A stretch of DNA of 64,000 nucleotides from an uncultured Bacilli bacterium (GTDB lineage: Bacteria; Bacillota_I; Bacilli_A; RFN20; CAG-826): contig CALVUF010000006.1 of NCBI GenBank assembly GCA_944363525.1, positions 1 to 64,000 on the forward strand, written 5' to 3'. Below the pieces are notes generated by a model. That model did not search any database. It had not been told where the DNA came from and was given only the letters and a program-made list of their open reading frames with translations. The stretch's first letter is position 1. Each line of letters begins with the position of its first letter. This document shows positions 32,627-40,748 of this stretch, piece by piece. A program made the translations under genes and the position numbers.

Positions 32627-33928
32627 TTATTGCTTATCGTCTTCGTATATCCAGGATTCCTGCGGTAAGGCTTTCCACTTATTGACGGTGAACCGTTGGA
32701 ATTCCTCCAAAAGGTGAAGCATCTTGATCGCCACCCCGCCTTCAGGGAAGAGATCATAATATTTCCCTTGGTAATAGAAGGCGAGATAGGAGGTATCGAC
32801 CGGCATCCCGAAGGTCGGGATCTCGTTATAGGTAAGGTGCATCGAGGTCGGTTCGCCATCGACGATCCCTTCGAAGGTAAAGCCGTCTTTGTCGATCCGG
32901 GCCGTCCCTTCCCCGCAGGGCTCGCTGGTGGCCATGTTCTTGACCGTATGATAAGGGGGCAGCTTGCCCAGCTTGCATTTGGCGGTGAACACGAGGTCCG
33001 GATTGGCCTTGATCTCCCGATAGGCGTCGCGCCGTTCTAAGTCAAACCACTTGGAGATGGTTTCCGGGCAAGTGAACCCTTCAGCCGGATGGAGGTTATA
33101 GCAGTCATCGATGGTGACCGAGAATCCACAGTCGGGACAATAGAGCTTATCCCCATCTTCCTTCATATGGAACTCGGACCCACAATGGGGGCATTTATAG
33201 AGAGGGTAATGGAGGTTGGTGGCCGCTTTCCCCTGCATATTGGAGTAATGGATCTGCTCTTTCTTGTTCCATTCGAAGTCATCGTGGTAGATAGCCTTGT
33301 TGAGTTCATCCTCAATGGTCTCGGGGTCATGCTCTTTGAGGTATTCCGGGGTGAAGAGCAAGCTGATCTTGGCGTCGATCCGACCCTTCCGCTCATCAAG
33401 GCAATATTTGGTATTGGTCAAATAAGCCCCGGCCATGTTGACCACATAGACTGGAATGCCATAGTGCTTCAAGAAAGTGCCGGTGCCGGCGACGACCGGC
33501 TGGTTATGGCCGGAGATCGAACTCATCCCCTCCGGGGAGAAGCAGACGACCCCGCCCTGCTTGATGATGGAGTTGATCCCCTGCATCGCCGGAACGTCGA
33601 GGGTGAAGTTCTTCTTCGGGATGACGTTCATGAGCTTGAGGATGAAGGCCAAGTGGGAACGGAAGAACTCGTTGTAGGCGACTAAGAAATTCAATCTTTT
33701 CGGATAGGTGGCCCCGACCAGCCAAACGTAATCGATCCGGGATTGATGGTTATAGACCAAAAAGCAGGGTCCCTTGCAGTCATTGATGTTATCGACGATC
33801 TCGTAATGCGGGTTGTACTTCGGGGCCAGGATCTTCTGAATGGCGATATGGTAAAGAATGGTATAGAGCAATTTGTTCGGCCGATGGAATTTCCGCTCGG
33901 CGGCTTTCTGCTGTAACGTCTTCTTCAT
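32627..33928 (-). CDS. PlsC-like acyltransferase fused to a zinc ribbon
   Basis: A 433-residue protein. The N-terminal half is a lysophospholipid acyltransferase-type domain: HQSRID (H61-D66, the HX4D site) and CFSPEG at about 129-134. The C-terminal half has a zinc ribbon (C246, C249, C264, C267: CPHCGS and CPDCG) followed by a domain of about 150 residues I do not recognise. This fusion is unusual; 1-acyl-glycerol-3-phosphate acyltransferases are ~240 residues. It probably makes membrane lipid and may be regulated by, or docked through, the zinc part. ATG 33928 is preceded by GAGGGACC. Confidence 0.8.
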   Translation of the reverse strand: MKKTLQQKAAERKFHRPNKLLYTILYHIAIQKILAPKYNPHYEIVDNINDCKGPCFLVYNHQSRIDYVWLVGATYPKRLNFLVAYNEFFRSHLAFILKLMNVIPKKNFTLDVPAMQGINSIIKQGGVVCFSPEGMSSISGHNQPVVAGTGTFLKHYGIPVYVVNMAGAYLTNTKYCLDERKGRIDAKISLLFTPEYLKEHDPETIEDELNKAIYHDDFEWNKKEQIHYSNMQGKAATNLHYPLYKCPHCGSEFHMKEDGDKLYCPDCGFSVTIDDCYNLHPAEGFTCPETISKWFDLERRDAYREIKANPDLVFTAKCKLGKLPPYHTVKNMATSEPCGEGTARIDKDGFTFEGIVDGEPTSMHLTYNEIPTFGMPVDTSYLAFYYQGKYYDLFPEGGVAIKMLHLLEEFQRFTVNKWKALPQESWIYEDDKQ

Positions 33929-34372
33929 AAATGGTCCCTCAATCTTCGATTGCGGGTCTAGCATACTTCCTTACAAAACCAGTTACAAGGGAACGAAAAA
34001 GCCGATTAAAAGGGTAGAAAAGAATTAATAGACACCAGTCCATATTTCGACTTTGCCCTATTGCTTGTACGATTTGAACGGCAAAAGATAAGGTTTAATC
34101 GAATATATCGCCGTTCGAAAAATACACAATAAGCCAGTTTGTATAGGTCGGATGGAAGGGAATTGAAGCAAAGGATAATGAGACGGAAAAACTTTTTATG
34201 TCTTTAACGTGCCGGGGCCGCTTTCCGCCTAATAATTATGGCAATCCTCAGCTAGTGGAATTGGGTGGATTTGAGTGGATTTTGTTGGAATTGAGTGGAA
34301 ATGTCGATTTTATCGGGCCTTTCTTTGCTCCCACAATCGCAACGCTTTTCTTGTAGAAAAACCTTAAAGCCC
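33929..34372. other. Intergenic region with 10-bp repeat array
   Basis: About 440 bp, AT-rich, no convincing coding frame. It contains the five-unit repeat array at 34255-34304. No promoter for the acyltransferase could be assigned with confidence. Confidence 0.5.
34255..34304. repeat. Five direct repeats, 10-bp period (GTGGAA)
   Basis: Units GTGGAATTGG, GTGGATTTGA, GTGGATTTTG, TTGGAATTGA and GTGGAAATGT start every 10 bp from 34255. The TGGA core is invariant and matches the TTGGAA array at 27259-27318. Confidence 0.85.
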
Positions 34373-34789
34373 TTAGATTAGGTTCTTATAGAGGAATATC
34401 TCCGCCGGTTGGGGATAAGGGGTATGCCCCATAAACAACGCCCCATTATCGACATAGCCTAACCGCCGATAAAGGCATTGGGCTTTTTCGTCAGCTTGGG
34501 TCGAAAGCAAAACCAATGGATGCCCTTCTTCTTTTATAAACGCCTCGAAATCCTTAAGCGCTTGACTGCCGAACCCCTGGCCTCGGCTTTCTTCCTCAAT
34601 GATCAAATGCTCCAGGAAGGGGATCCGTTCCCAAAGCAGAATGGAGAGCAAAATGCCAACCGGCCGAGCCCCATTAAGAATGACGAACGATTTATCGGCC
34701 GCCACATAAGCCTCTAAGTCCTTCTTTTTCAGCCGGGGCAATAAGCGAGAGGCGAATTCATAATCGTTGATGGTTATTTTCCTAAGCAT
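34373..34789 (-). CDS. GNAT family N-acetyltransferase
   Basis: A 138-residue acetyltransferase using acetyl-CoA. The pyrophosphate-binding loop EESRGQGFGSQAL and the preceding LEHLIIEE strand define the family. Start at ATG 34789 with GAGGA six bases upstream; the ATG at 34795 is too close to it. Substrate unknown. Confidence 0.85.
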   Translation of the reverse strand: MLRKITINDYEFASRLLPRLKKKDLEAYVAADKSFVILNGARPVGILLSILLWERIPFLEHLIIEEESRGQGFGSQALKDFEAFIKEEGHPLVLLSTQADEKAQCLYRRLGYVDNGALFMGHTPYPQPAEIFLYKNLI

Positions 34790-34939
34790 GTCCATTCCTC
34801 ATTCGAAACCGCAGTCTAGCGGAAAACCCATTAACAGGGAAGATATAACGGCGGGAATACCGCTCAAGGCATTTCACCCTAACTTCGAACAGGCGAACCG
34901 CTCTTAAAATGGGTTGCCAAGCCCTTACCTTAGGATTCT

Positions 34940-35842
34940 CTAATCGTCGTAACGCTTCTTACCGACGTTTTTCCTTTTCAAAACCCGTGAATAAGAATAG
35001 GTATTGCCGGTTCTTTTTGACGTTTTCTCCCCCTCCTCGATGGTATACTCCCTTTTCTGATGATAGTTCTTCCGGCGCACGCCAGTATGGGTTTCGGTCA
35101 CCGGGACCTCGTAATTGCTTTTCACTTCGACGCGGATCCGCCTTGCGTTAGTATATTCATCCTTGACGAAAGCGTCGTGATAAGAGGTTTCGCTCCGGCT
35201 TTCGGTTCTAGTCGTCGTGTATTCGTAACTTTCCAAATCGTAATCGGCATCATCGCGGATCTCCTTGTGGGTCCCAGAGGAGGAATAATCAAACCCTTTA
35301 TCAAAGGAACCGGAGATCAAATCGATTAAGACCAGCAAAGGCCGAATCAGGGTTTTTAGGAATGGCGTGCAAGCAAAAATCCGGTAAAGGCTATAAACCA
35401 GGCAAGGCACCAAGCAGCCCTCGAATATGCAGATGAAATAGAAAATGCGGACATCAATTGGCTCATAGTCCTTTAACTTGGCTAAGCAGATCATCGTGAT
35501 GGTGCCGGCAATCAAAGACCCCATGATGACGATGTTGAAGATATCGATCCAGCAGTCGCGAAAATGAAACTCGCCCCGTTCCCGAGCGAAGGTGCCAATA
35601 TAGATTAAAATCGCGAGGATAACCCCGGCCGCGATGACGATCCCCCAGTAGAAAATCCCCTTCACGATCGACTCGATGAACCCCATGTTGTTAAAGATGC
35701 CTAGGAAATATTCGGCGAAATTGTAAAGCCCGAAGTAATCCAAAATCGGGAACAGGCAAAGCAGGGCCAACACCAACGGATAAACAATCAGAACATAAAG
35801 CCAATTGTTTTCTTCGGAAAAATCAATCAAGGAATGGAACAT
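34940..35842 (-). CDS. Membrane protein with charged cytosolic tail
   Basis: A 300-residue protein. The first ~180 residues hold five or six hydrophobic segments (VLIVYPLVLALLCLFPILDY is the first). The C-terminal ~110 residues are strongly charged, rich in Tyr, Arg and Glu (SYEYTTTRTESRSETSYHDA), and probably cytosolic. No family recognised. It stands alone between the GNAT gene and tRNA-His. Confidence 0.6.
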   Translation of the reverse strand: MFHSLIDFSEENNWLYVLIVYPLVLALLCLFPILDYFGLYNFAEYFLGIFNNMGFIESIVKGIFYWGIVIAAGVILAILIYIGTFARERGEFHFRDCWIDIFNIVIMGSLIAGTITMICLAKLKDYEPIDVRIFYFICIFEGCLVPCLVYSLYRIFACTPFLKTLIRPLLVLIDLISGSFDKGFDYSSSGTHKEIRDDADYDLESYEYTTTRTESRSETSYHDAFVKDEYTNARRIRVEVKSNYEVPVTETHTGVRRKNYHQKREYTIEEGEKTSKRTGNTYSYSRVLKRKNVGKKRYDD

Positions 35843-35889
35843 GGCCTAATTGTACTGAAACATCCTGGAATTGGAATATATAGCGATGC

Positions 35890-35919
35890 AAAAAACCTCT
35901 AACGCTCGCGCATTAGAGG
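35890..35919 (-). terminator. Terminator of tRNA-His
   Basis: A seven-pair stem CCTCTAA/TTAGAGG with a 10-nt loop, followed on the minus strand by TTTTTT. Confidence 0.8.
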
Positions 35920-35935
35920 CCCAATTACCTTTGTC

Positions 35936-36012
35936 TGGGGCGTGATACGGGAGTCGAACCCGTTCATGTCCGGTTCACAGCCGGATGTGTTCACCGTTTC
36001 ACCAATCACGCC
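35936..36012 (-). tRNA. tRNA-His (GTG)
   Basis: A cloverleaf on the minus strand with acceptor GCGTGAT/ATCACGC, anticodon loop CTGTGAA reading GTG, and T-loop TTCGACT. The extra 5' G (36012) pairing with C73 is encoded in the genome, as expected for bacterial tRNA-His; CCA is encoded. Confidence 0.95.
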
Positions 36013-36023
36013 ACGGCCACATA

Positions 36024-36052
36024 AATATATACTTCGGCCTTAGGTTAAGCAA
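36024..36052 (-). promoter_or_regulatory. Promoter of tRNA-His
   Basis: TTGCTT (36047-36052), 17 bp, TATATT (36024-36029) on the minus strand. Confidence 0.7.
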
Positions 36053-36076
36053 ATGATTTTTTGTGAAAATTAAAAT

Positions 36077-36604
36077 TTAATGTTTGAGATAATAAGCAAT
36101 CCGGCTTTGGGCCAATTTAAGAAACGGGGTTTCCCGCCGCTTAACGAGGATCGAAACCCCCTCATCGGGCATTTTGGCGTAGGCGTCCAAAAGTTTATCG
36201 ATCGGCAGCCATTCGCTATATTCGATCAGACTATCGCCGCGGGAAACTAGGTGTTTACTGGCTTTTAGATCCTTCAGCCGGCAAAGGTAAAACTTATTGA
36301 GGTTCTTTCTTCCGATCAGGTTATAGGCATCCTCGCAGGAGCCAAGGCATTCGAGCACCGCGATATGGGCCCCGAGCTCTTCAAGGCATTCCCTTTCGAC
36401 CGCCATTTCATATGATTCGCCCTCATCGACTCCCCCGCCCGGGGTCTCTAGATATGTTTGGCGCCCGAATTGGTCATCGCGATGGATATGGTGGATCGCC
36501 ACTTCGCCTAGTTCATTGAAGATGATGGCCCGGGCGACTTTCCGGGAATTGGTCAGGCCATTAAATGGGTATTGGTCGTCTTGGAGGATAAGGGAGAGTT
36601 TCAT
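36077..36604 (-). CDS. NUDIX hydrolase
   Basis: A 175-residue hydrolase of nucleoside-diphosphate-linked compounds. The NUDIX box is complete at about residues 56-78: GGGVDEGESYEMAVE followed by RECLEELG. The substrate may be a damaged nucleotide or a sugar nucleotide. Start at ATG 36604, without a Shine-Dalgarno sequence. Divergent from the membrane gene at 36655. Confidence 0.9.
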   Translation of the reverse strand: MKLSLILQDDQYPFNGLTNSRKVARAIIFNELGEVAIHHIHRDDQFGRQTYLETPGGGVDEGESYEMAVERECLEELGAHIAVLECLGSCEDAYNLIGRKNLNKFYLCRLKDLKASKHLVSRGDSLIEYSEWLPIDKLLDAYAKMPDEGVSILVKRRETPFLKLAQSRIAYYLKH

Positions 36605-36654
36605 CGCAAGCAAGCATACGCTTCTTCGCTCAATGGTGGTATCCTTCCTTTGCT

Positions 36655-37320
36655 ATGATCGTGCGGAATCGTCTTATCGCCTTGCTCTCGCGGATCGCCG
36701 AATTCGCCCTGCTTTTGTCTTCCTATATCGTTTACCTCAGTCGCGCCCATTCGATAAGCAACGCCTTTTGCTTGATCTCGACCCAAACGGCTTTGGTCCT
36801 GCTCTTTTTCCTTTTCGTCGTCATCATCGCCAATGGGCTCGATATGCGGCGGGGCATCAAAGGGATCGCCGCCGGGATGTATATGCGCCTAGCCTTGCCC
36901 TTATTCGCCTTTTGCCTGCTCGGTTCGCTCCTATATTTCGTTTTCGTCTTGCCAGTCGACCCCCGGCCTTCCTCCATCCTCTTCCATGCGGTCTTATTCG
37001 GGGTCCCGTTACTCGAATGGATGGGCTTTGAGGAAAAAGGGACCGTTCGTTATTACACCGCCTTCTTCTCCTTATGCTATCCGATCATCTATCTCCTCTT
37101 CATCTACATTAACCCCTATATCTTCCCCGACCGGCTCTTCCTAAACGGCACCGCCTATCCCTACTGGTTCTTCGCCCCGGACTCGGCCTTGACCTGGCTT
37201 TATATCTTCCTCTTCCTGCTTCTTTCCTATTTGCTGGTCCTGTTCTACATCTTCCTCAATTCGGCTTTGTCGCTTTACCGGCAACGGGTCGCTTCTTTGC
37301 CATCCGGACGAATCCGCTGA
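36655..37320 (+). CDS. Six-TM membrane protein, Pr6Pr-like
   Basis: A 221-residue hydrophobic protein with six membrane segments. HAVLFGVPLLEWMGFEEKG in the middle resembles the Pr6Pr (FAR-17a/AIG1-like) family, whose bacterial role is unknown. No ribosome site precedes ATG 36655; TATCCT lies 9 nt upstream. Its 3' end overlaps the convergent gene at 37256 by 65 bp. Confidence 0.6.
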   Translation: MIVRNRLIALLSRIAEFALLLSSYIVYLSRAHSISNAFCLISTQTALVLLFFLFVVIIANGLDMRRGIKGIAAGMYMRLALPLFAFCLLGSLLYFVFVLPVDPRPSSILFHAVLFGVPLLEWMGFEEKGTVRYYTAFFSLCYPIIYLLFIYINPYIFPDRLFLNGTAYPYWFFAPDSALTWLYIFLFLLLSYLLVLFYIFLNSALSLYRQRVASLPSGRIR

Positions 37321-37660
37321 GCTTGATCCGCTGGAGCAATTGGAAACGGGTCAGGCAGTACTTCTTCGGTTTGCCTTTCAATTCAAAGAAGCAGACGAAC
37401 ATGCTGCCACCATCCTCTAAAGGAAAGTACTTAGCGAGGCCGACGCATTGCTTGTCTTTGGCATAAAGGTAATCGGGGTCGCGGACGATCCGTTTGATCA
37501 ATTCAATCCGTTTTAGATATTGGTCGGGATCGTTCTCGACTAGTTTGGCCAAGACGTCCTCCCTTAAATAGAGGCTCGGGTCGAAAGCTAACTGCAGATG
37601 CAGCGTCTCCAACTTTCTTTTGTCCAGCCGCCCGATTCGCAAACTCGTTTCTTTTGCCAT
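37256..37660 (-). CDS. Hypothetical protein, possibly PBECR/RelE-like
   Basis: A 134-residue protein beginning MAKETSLRIGRLDKRKLETL, with GGAGG before ATG 37660. The segment IVRDPDYLYAKD followed by strands and a late TRFQLL is reminiscent of barnase/EndoU/RelE-like (PBECR) domains found in phage and toxin contexts. The resemblance is weak. No antitoxin is adjacent. Its 3' end overlaps the convergent membrane gene by 65 bp. Confidence 0.6.
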   Translation of the reverse strand: MAKETSLRIGRLDKRKLETLHLQLAFDPSLYLREDVLAKLVENDPDQYLKRIELIKRIVRDPDYLYAKDKQCVGLAKYFPLEDGGSMFVCFFELKGKPKKYCLTRFQLLQRIKLSGFVRMAKKRPVAGKATKPN

Positions 37661-37721
37661 AAAATATCCTCCGTCCCCTACTGAATAAGTAGTAAACAAA
37701 GGCCAAACCGTCTAAAAGAAA

Positions 37722-38429
37722 ATGGATAAATACGATAAAAACAGCAAAACTTCCTTCGCCATCGGGCTGACCGTCAGCTTCGAAGCCCTCCAATTCGGCG
37801 AGGTCACCCGGCTTTACATTTCCCCCGATCTAAAAGATGGGGAAACGGCCGATCGCCTAGTCAACTTAGCGAAGAATAAGGGGATTCCTTTAATAACCAA
37901 TAACGCCAAGATCTTCAAAGCCTTATCCGGCAAAGACAACGTCATGGCCATCGCCGAATTCGTCAAGAAGGAAAGCGAACTGGAACCGACTCTCCCCCAT
38001 TGCCTTTTGGTCAATCCGATGAACATGGGGAACCTCGGGACCATTATCCGAAGCTGCCTCGCCTTCGGGATTAAGGACTTAGGGATCGTCAAACCGGCCA
38101 GCGATTGCTTCGACCCCAAAGTCATCCGCGGCTCGATGGGGGCTTTCTTCCGGCTTCGAATCCATAACTTCCTATCTTTCGAAGAATACCGAAAAGCCTA
38201 TCCCGAGCATCATCTTTATCCCTTTATGCTGCAAGCGAAAAAGCATTTAGGCGAAGTCGAATTCCAAAGCCCCGCCACCCTGATCTTCGGCAACGAGGCC
38301 AAAGGCTTAGACCGTTCTTATTTAGACGTTGGGGAACCGATATTGATCAAAATATCAAGCGAACTCGATTCGCTTAACCTCGATAACGCCGTCTCCATCG
38401 GCCTATATGAATTAAGCAAGGCTATTTGA
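37722..38429 (+). CDS. TrmH/SpoU family RNA methyltransferase
   Basis: A 235-residue SPOUT-fold methyltransferase acting on rRNA or tRNA ribose 2'-OH. The three motifs are NPMNMGNLGTIIRS (about residues 93-106), LIFGNEAKGL, and the C-terminal SLNLDNAVSIGLYE that forms the knotted SAM site. An N-terminal substrate-binding domain is present. No Shine-Dalgarno sequence before ATG 37722; TCTAAA lies a few bases upstream. The 3' end overlaps degV by 8 nt. Confidence 0.9.
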   Translation: MDKYDKNSKTSFAIGLTVSFEALQFGEVTRLYISPDLKDGETADRLVNLAKNKGIPLITNNAKIFKALSGKDNVMAIAEFVKKESELEPTLPHCLLVNPMNMGNLGTIIRSCLAFGIKDLGIVKPASDCFDPKVIRGSMGAFFRLRIHNFLSFEEYRKAYPEHHLYPFMLQAKKHLGEVEFQSPATLIFGNEAKGLDRSYLDVGEPILIKISSELDSLNLDNAVSIGLYELSKAI

Positions 38430-39249
38430 CGCAGTAGAAGAAGCCCAAGGCATCCGGCCCCCAATGGGCGGCAAGGGTGGCCGTCAAATCATCATAATGG
38501 GTCGGCTTGATCCCTTTGGCTTCATAAAGGGCCACCACTTTGTCGAGGTTGACCCGGCTTCGAGTATAGGAAGCGACGATCGGCATCGAGAGATCGATGT
38601 CCCCGTTTTCCAAAGGCTTTTCGGCGATCCATTTAAGTCCCCCATGGAGACCTCTGACTTTGGCAATCGAATCGACTTTCCCCTCGGGGGTCAAGGAGAT
38701 GATGGGGAGGATCCGTAACAAGGTCCCGACCATCCAAGCGCTTTTCTTCAGCCGGCCGCCTTTCAATAGGTAATCGAGGGTGGCGGTTAAGGAAACGAGC
38801 CGGATCTTGCTCCGGACTTCGGTTAACCGCGCGATCACTTCCTCCATCGGCTTATCGGCCATCTTCAAGGCCTCTAAGGTCAAGATCCGCATCCCGCCGG
38901 CGGCGTTTTTCGAATCGAAGACGGCGACGTTCTTCTTGTCCAATAGCATCGAGGCGATGGCGGAATAGGTAGAGGAAAGTCCGCTGGAAAGGGAGATGAT
39001 CAAAACCTCATCCCCTTGGGCTAAGTATTTGTCGACCATCTCCTCGACTAAATCAAGATGCGGCAAAGAGGTCTTGGGGAACTCCTTGGTCTCCTCCATC
39101 AATTGGTACAACTTGGTCGAATCGATATCGACCCCGTCGCTATATTCGATTCCTCCGATCATGACCCGGATGGGAATGACGTCGATCCCCATCTGCTTGG
39201 CTTCGTCCGGCTTGATCGATGAGCCGGAATCAACGATGATTCTGCGCAT
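38422..39249 (-). CDS. DegV family fatty-acid-binding protein
   Basis: A 275-residue cytosolic protein that binds fatty acids and, in Firmicutes, presents them to the FakA kinase. IIVDSGSSI at the N-terminus, FPKTSLPH, LISLSSGLSSTY and the GGRLKKS stretch are the expected ligand-binding elements. AAGGAG lies before ATG 39249. No fakA gene is in the window. Confidence 0.9.
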   Translation of the reverse strand: MRRIIVDSGSSIKPDEAKQMGIDVIPIRVMIGGIEYSDGVDIDSTKLYQLMEETKEFPKTSLPHLDLVEEMVDKYLAQGDEVLIISLSSGLSSTYSAIASMLLDKKNVAVFDSKNAAGGMRILTLEALKMADKPMEEVIARLTEVRSKIRLVSLTATLDYLLKGGRLKKSAWMVGTLLRILPIISLTPEGKVDSIAKVRGLHGGLKWIAEKPLENGDIDLSMPIVASYTRSRVNLDKVVALYEAKGIKPTHYDDLTATLAAHWGPDALGFFYCVK

Positions 39250-39266
39250 GGCAACTCCTTCTTTGG

Positions 39267-39296
39267 CTATTTATACGAATCTAGTATTGAATACTA
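39267..39296 (-). promoter_or_regulatory. Promoter and palindrome upstream of degV
   Basis: On the minus strand TTAGTA, 16 bp, TATAAA forms a likely promoter. A perfect 15-bp palindrome TAGTATT-G-AATACTA (39282-39296) overlaps the -35, a good operator candidate. Confidence 0.5.
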
Positions 39297-39338
39297 AGTG
39301 GTTTGCCCACCTAAATCATACCTTGATTGGAGGAAGGT

Positions 39339-40682
39339 TCAACTCATGATTTTCCGGATGAACCCCTCTTTCTTTGTTGAATACGGGGGATAACGGAGGG
39401 GAACATCAATTTTGCCTCTGGTCAAAACCGGAGTTTTCCGGCTGAAGCATTCCAAGGAATAACGGCCGTGATATGACCCCATACCCGACGCCCCTTTGCC
39501 CCCAAAAGGCAAAGAAGGAAGCGACAGATGCATCAAGGTATCGTTAATGACCGCCCCACCGAATTCCACCTGATTAAGAATCTGTTCGGCTTCCTGCTTA
39601 TCGGATGAGAACACATAGAAGGCCAAGGGGGTGGGACGGGAGGCTAGGTCACGCAAAAGGGCGTCTAAATCCTGATATGCAATTAACGGCAAAACCGGAC
39701 CGAAAATCTCCTCTTTCATCGAAATCGACGCAAAATCGGCCTCAAACAAGGTAAATTCAAGTTGGGTTTCGCTATGCTGGCCACCGAGCAAAACCGGGCG
39801 ATCAATCAAGGACAATAACCGACCCAAATGCCGGGGCGAAACGATCTTCGGATAATCTTTATTGCCCAGCATCCCCGTGGGATATAGTCGCTTCGATTCT
39901 TCTTTAAAGGCCTGGACCAAATCCTTTTTCACCGAGGAATCGACGAGCAGGTAATCCGGGGCGACGCAGGTTTGGCCGGCGTTGAGACATTTCCCAAACA
40001 GAATCCGGCGGGCAGCGAGTTTAAGATCGGCGTTCTTAGTGACGAGGCATGGCGACTTGCCGCCGAGTTCCAAAACGCAGGGGATGAGTTGCTCGGCGGC
40101 GGCTTTATACACCTCTTGTCCCACCTTGGTCGAGCCGGTGAAGAAGATGAAATCGAAGGGCATGGAGGTCAGCTCTTTCGCTAAATCCGCTTCACCAAGC
40201 AAGCACCGGACCCTTCCATCGGGGAAAGCCTCGTCGACGATGGTTTTGATAACTTGGCTGACGGCAGGGGAAAATTCGCTTGGCTTAAGGATGACGCGGT
40301 TGCCGGCGGCGACCGCCCCCGCGAGTGGGTCCAAACTCAGCAGCACCGGATAATTCCAAGGGGATAAGACCAAGACCTTACCCCACGGCAAAGCGGTCAC
40401 CTTAGCTTTCGAAGGGAAAGTCGCTAGCCCCGTCTTGGCTTTATGGGGCCGGCGAAAACCCTTCAAATGCCTAAGATAATGGGTTATTTCCTCATAGACT
40501 AAGCCGAGCTCGCTCATATAGGCCTCTTGGATTGACTTGCCTAAATCCTTGTTCAAGGCGGTAAGCAATTCCCCTTCGTGCCTTTTGATCGTCGCCTTAA
40601 GACGAAGGAGGGCCAATTCCGATTCCGTGACCGAGAAATTCGGCTGGGTTTTCCATTGACTGAAGATGTTTTCCAAATCCAT
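39339..40682 (-). CDS. Aldehyde dehydrogenase
   Basis: A 447-residue NAD(P)-dependent aldehyde dehydrogenase of the short, class-3-like type. LELGGKSPCLV holds the general-base Glu, and NAGQTCVAPDYLLVD holds the catalytic Cys; FGPVLPLI and NDTLMHLSLPSLPFGGKGASG are typical of this subgroup, which often oxidises fatty aldehydes. ATG 40682 has no ribosome site, but TAAAAT at 40689-40694 lies 6 nt upstream, suggesting a leaderless message. Confidence 0.92.
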   Translation of the reverse strand: MDLENIFSQWKTQPNFSVTESELALLRLKATIKRHEGELLTALNKDLGKSIQEAYMSELGLVYEEITHYLRHLKGFRRPHKAKTGLATFPSKAKVTALPWGKVLVLSPWNYPVLLSLDPLAGAVAAGNRVILKPSEFSPAVSQVIKTIVDEAFPDGRVRCLLGEADLAKELTSMPFDFIFFTGSTKVGQEVYKAAAEQLIPCVLELGGKSPCLVTKNADLKLAARRILFGKCLNAGQTCVAPDYLLVDSSVKKDLVQAFKEESKRLYPTGMLGNKDYPKIVSPRHLGRLLSLIDRPVLLGGQHSETQLEFTLFEADFASISMKEEIFGPVLPLIAYQDLDALLRDLASRPTPLAFYVFSSDKQEAEQILNQVEFGGAVINDTLMHLSLPSLPFGGKGASGMGSYHGRYSLECFSRKTPVLTRGKIDVPLRYPPYSTKKEGFIRKIMS

Positions 40683-40748
40683 ACGATAATTTTACCATTT
40701 CTTTTCGCGTTTTGCCCTATAATAGGCCGAACCGAAAGAGGCCAAGAT

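Noticed and set aside
32696-33685. Open frames opposite the acyltransferase gene
   Set aside because: They are reverse-strand images of a GC-biased coding region and show no protein-like features.
35936-36012. tRNA-His lacking its G-1
   Set aside because: With the acceptor counted as GCGTGAT/ATCACGC, the G at 36012 is the encoded G-1 opposite C73, so the gene is normal.
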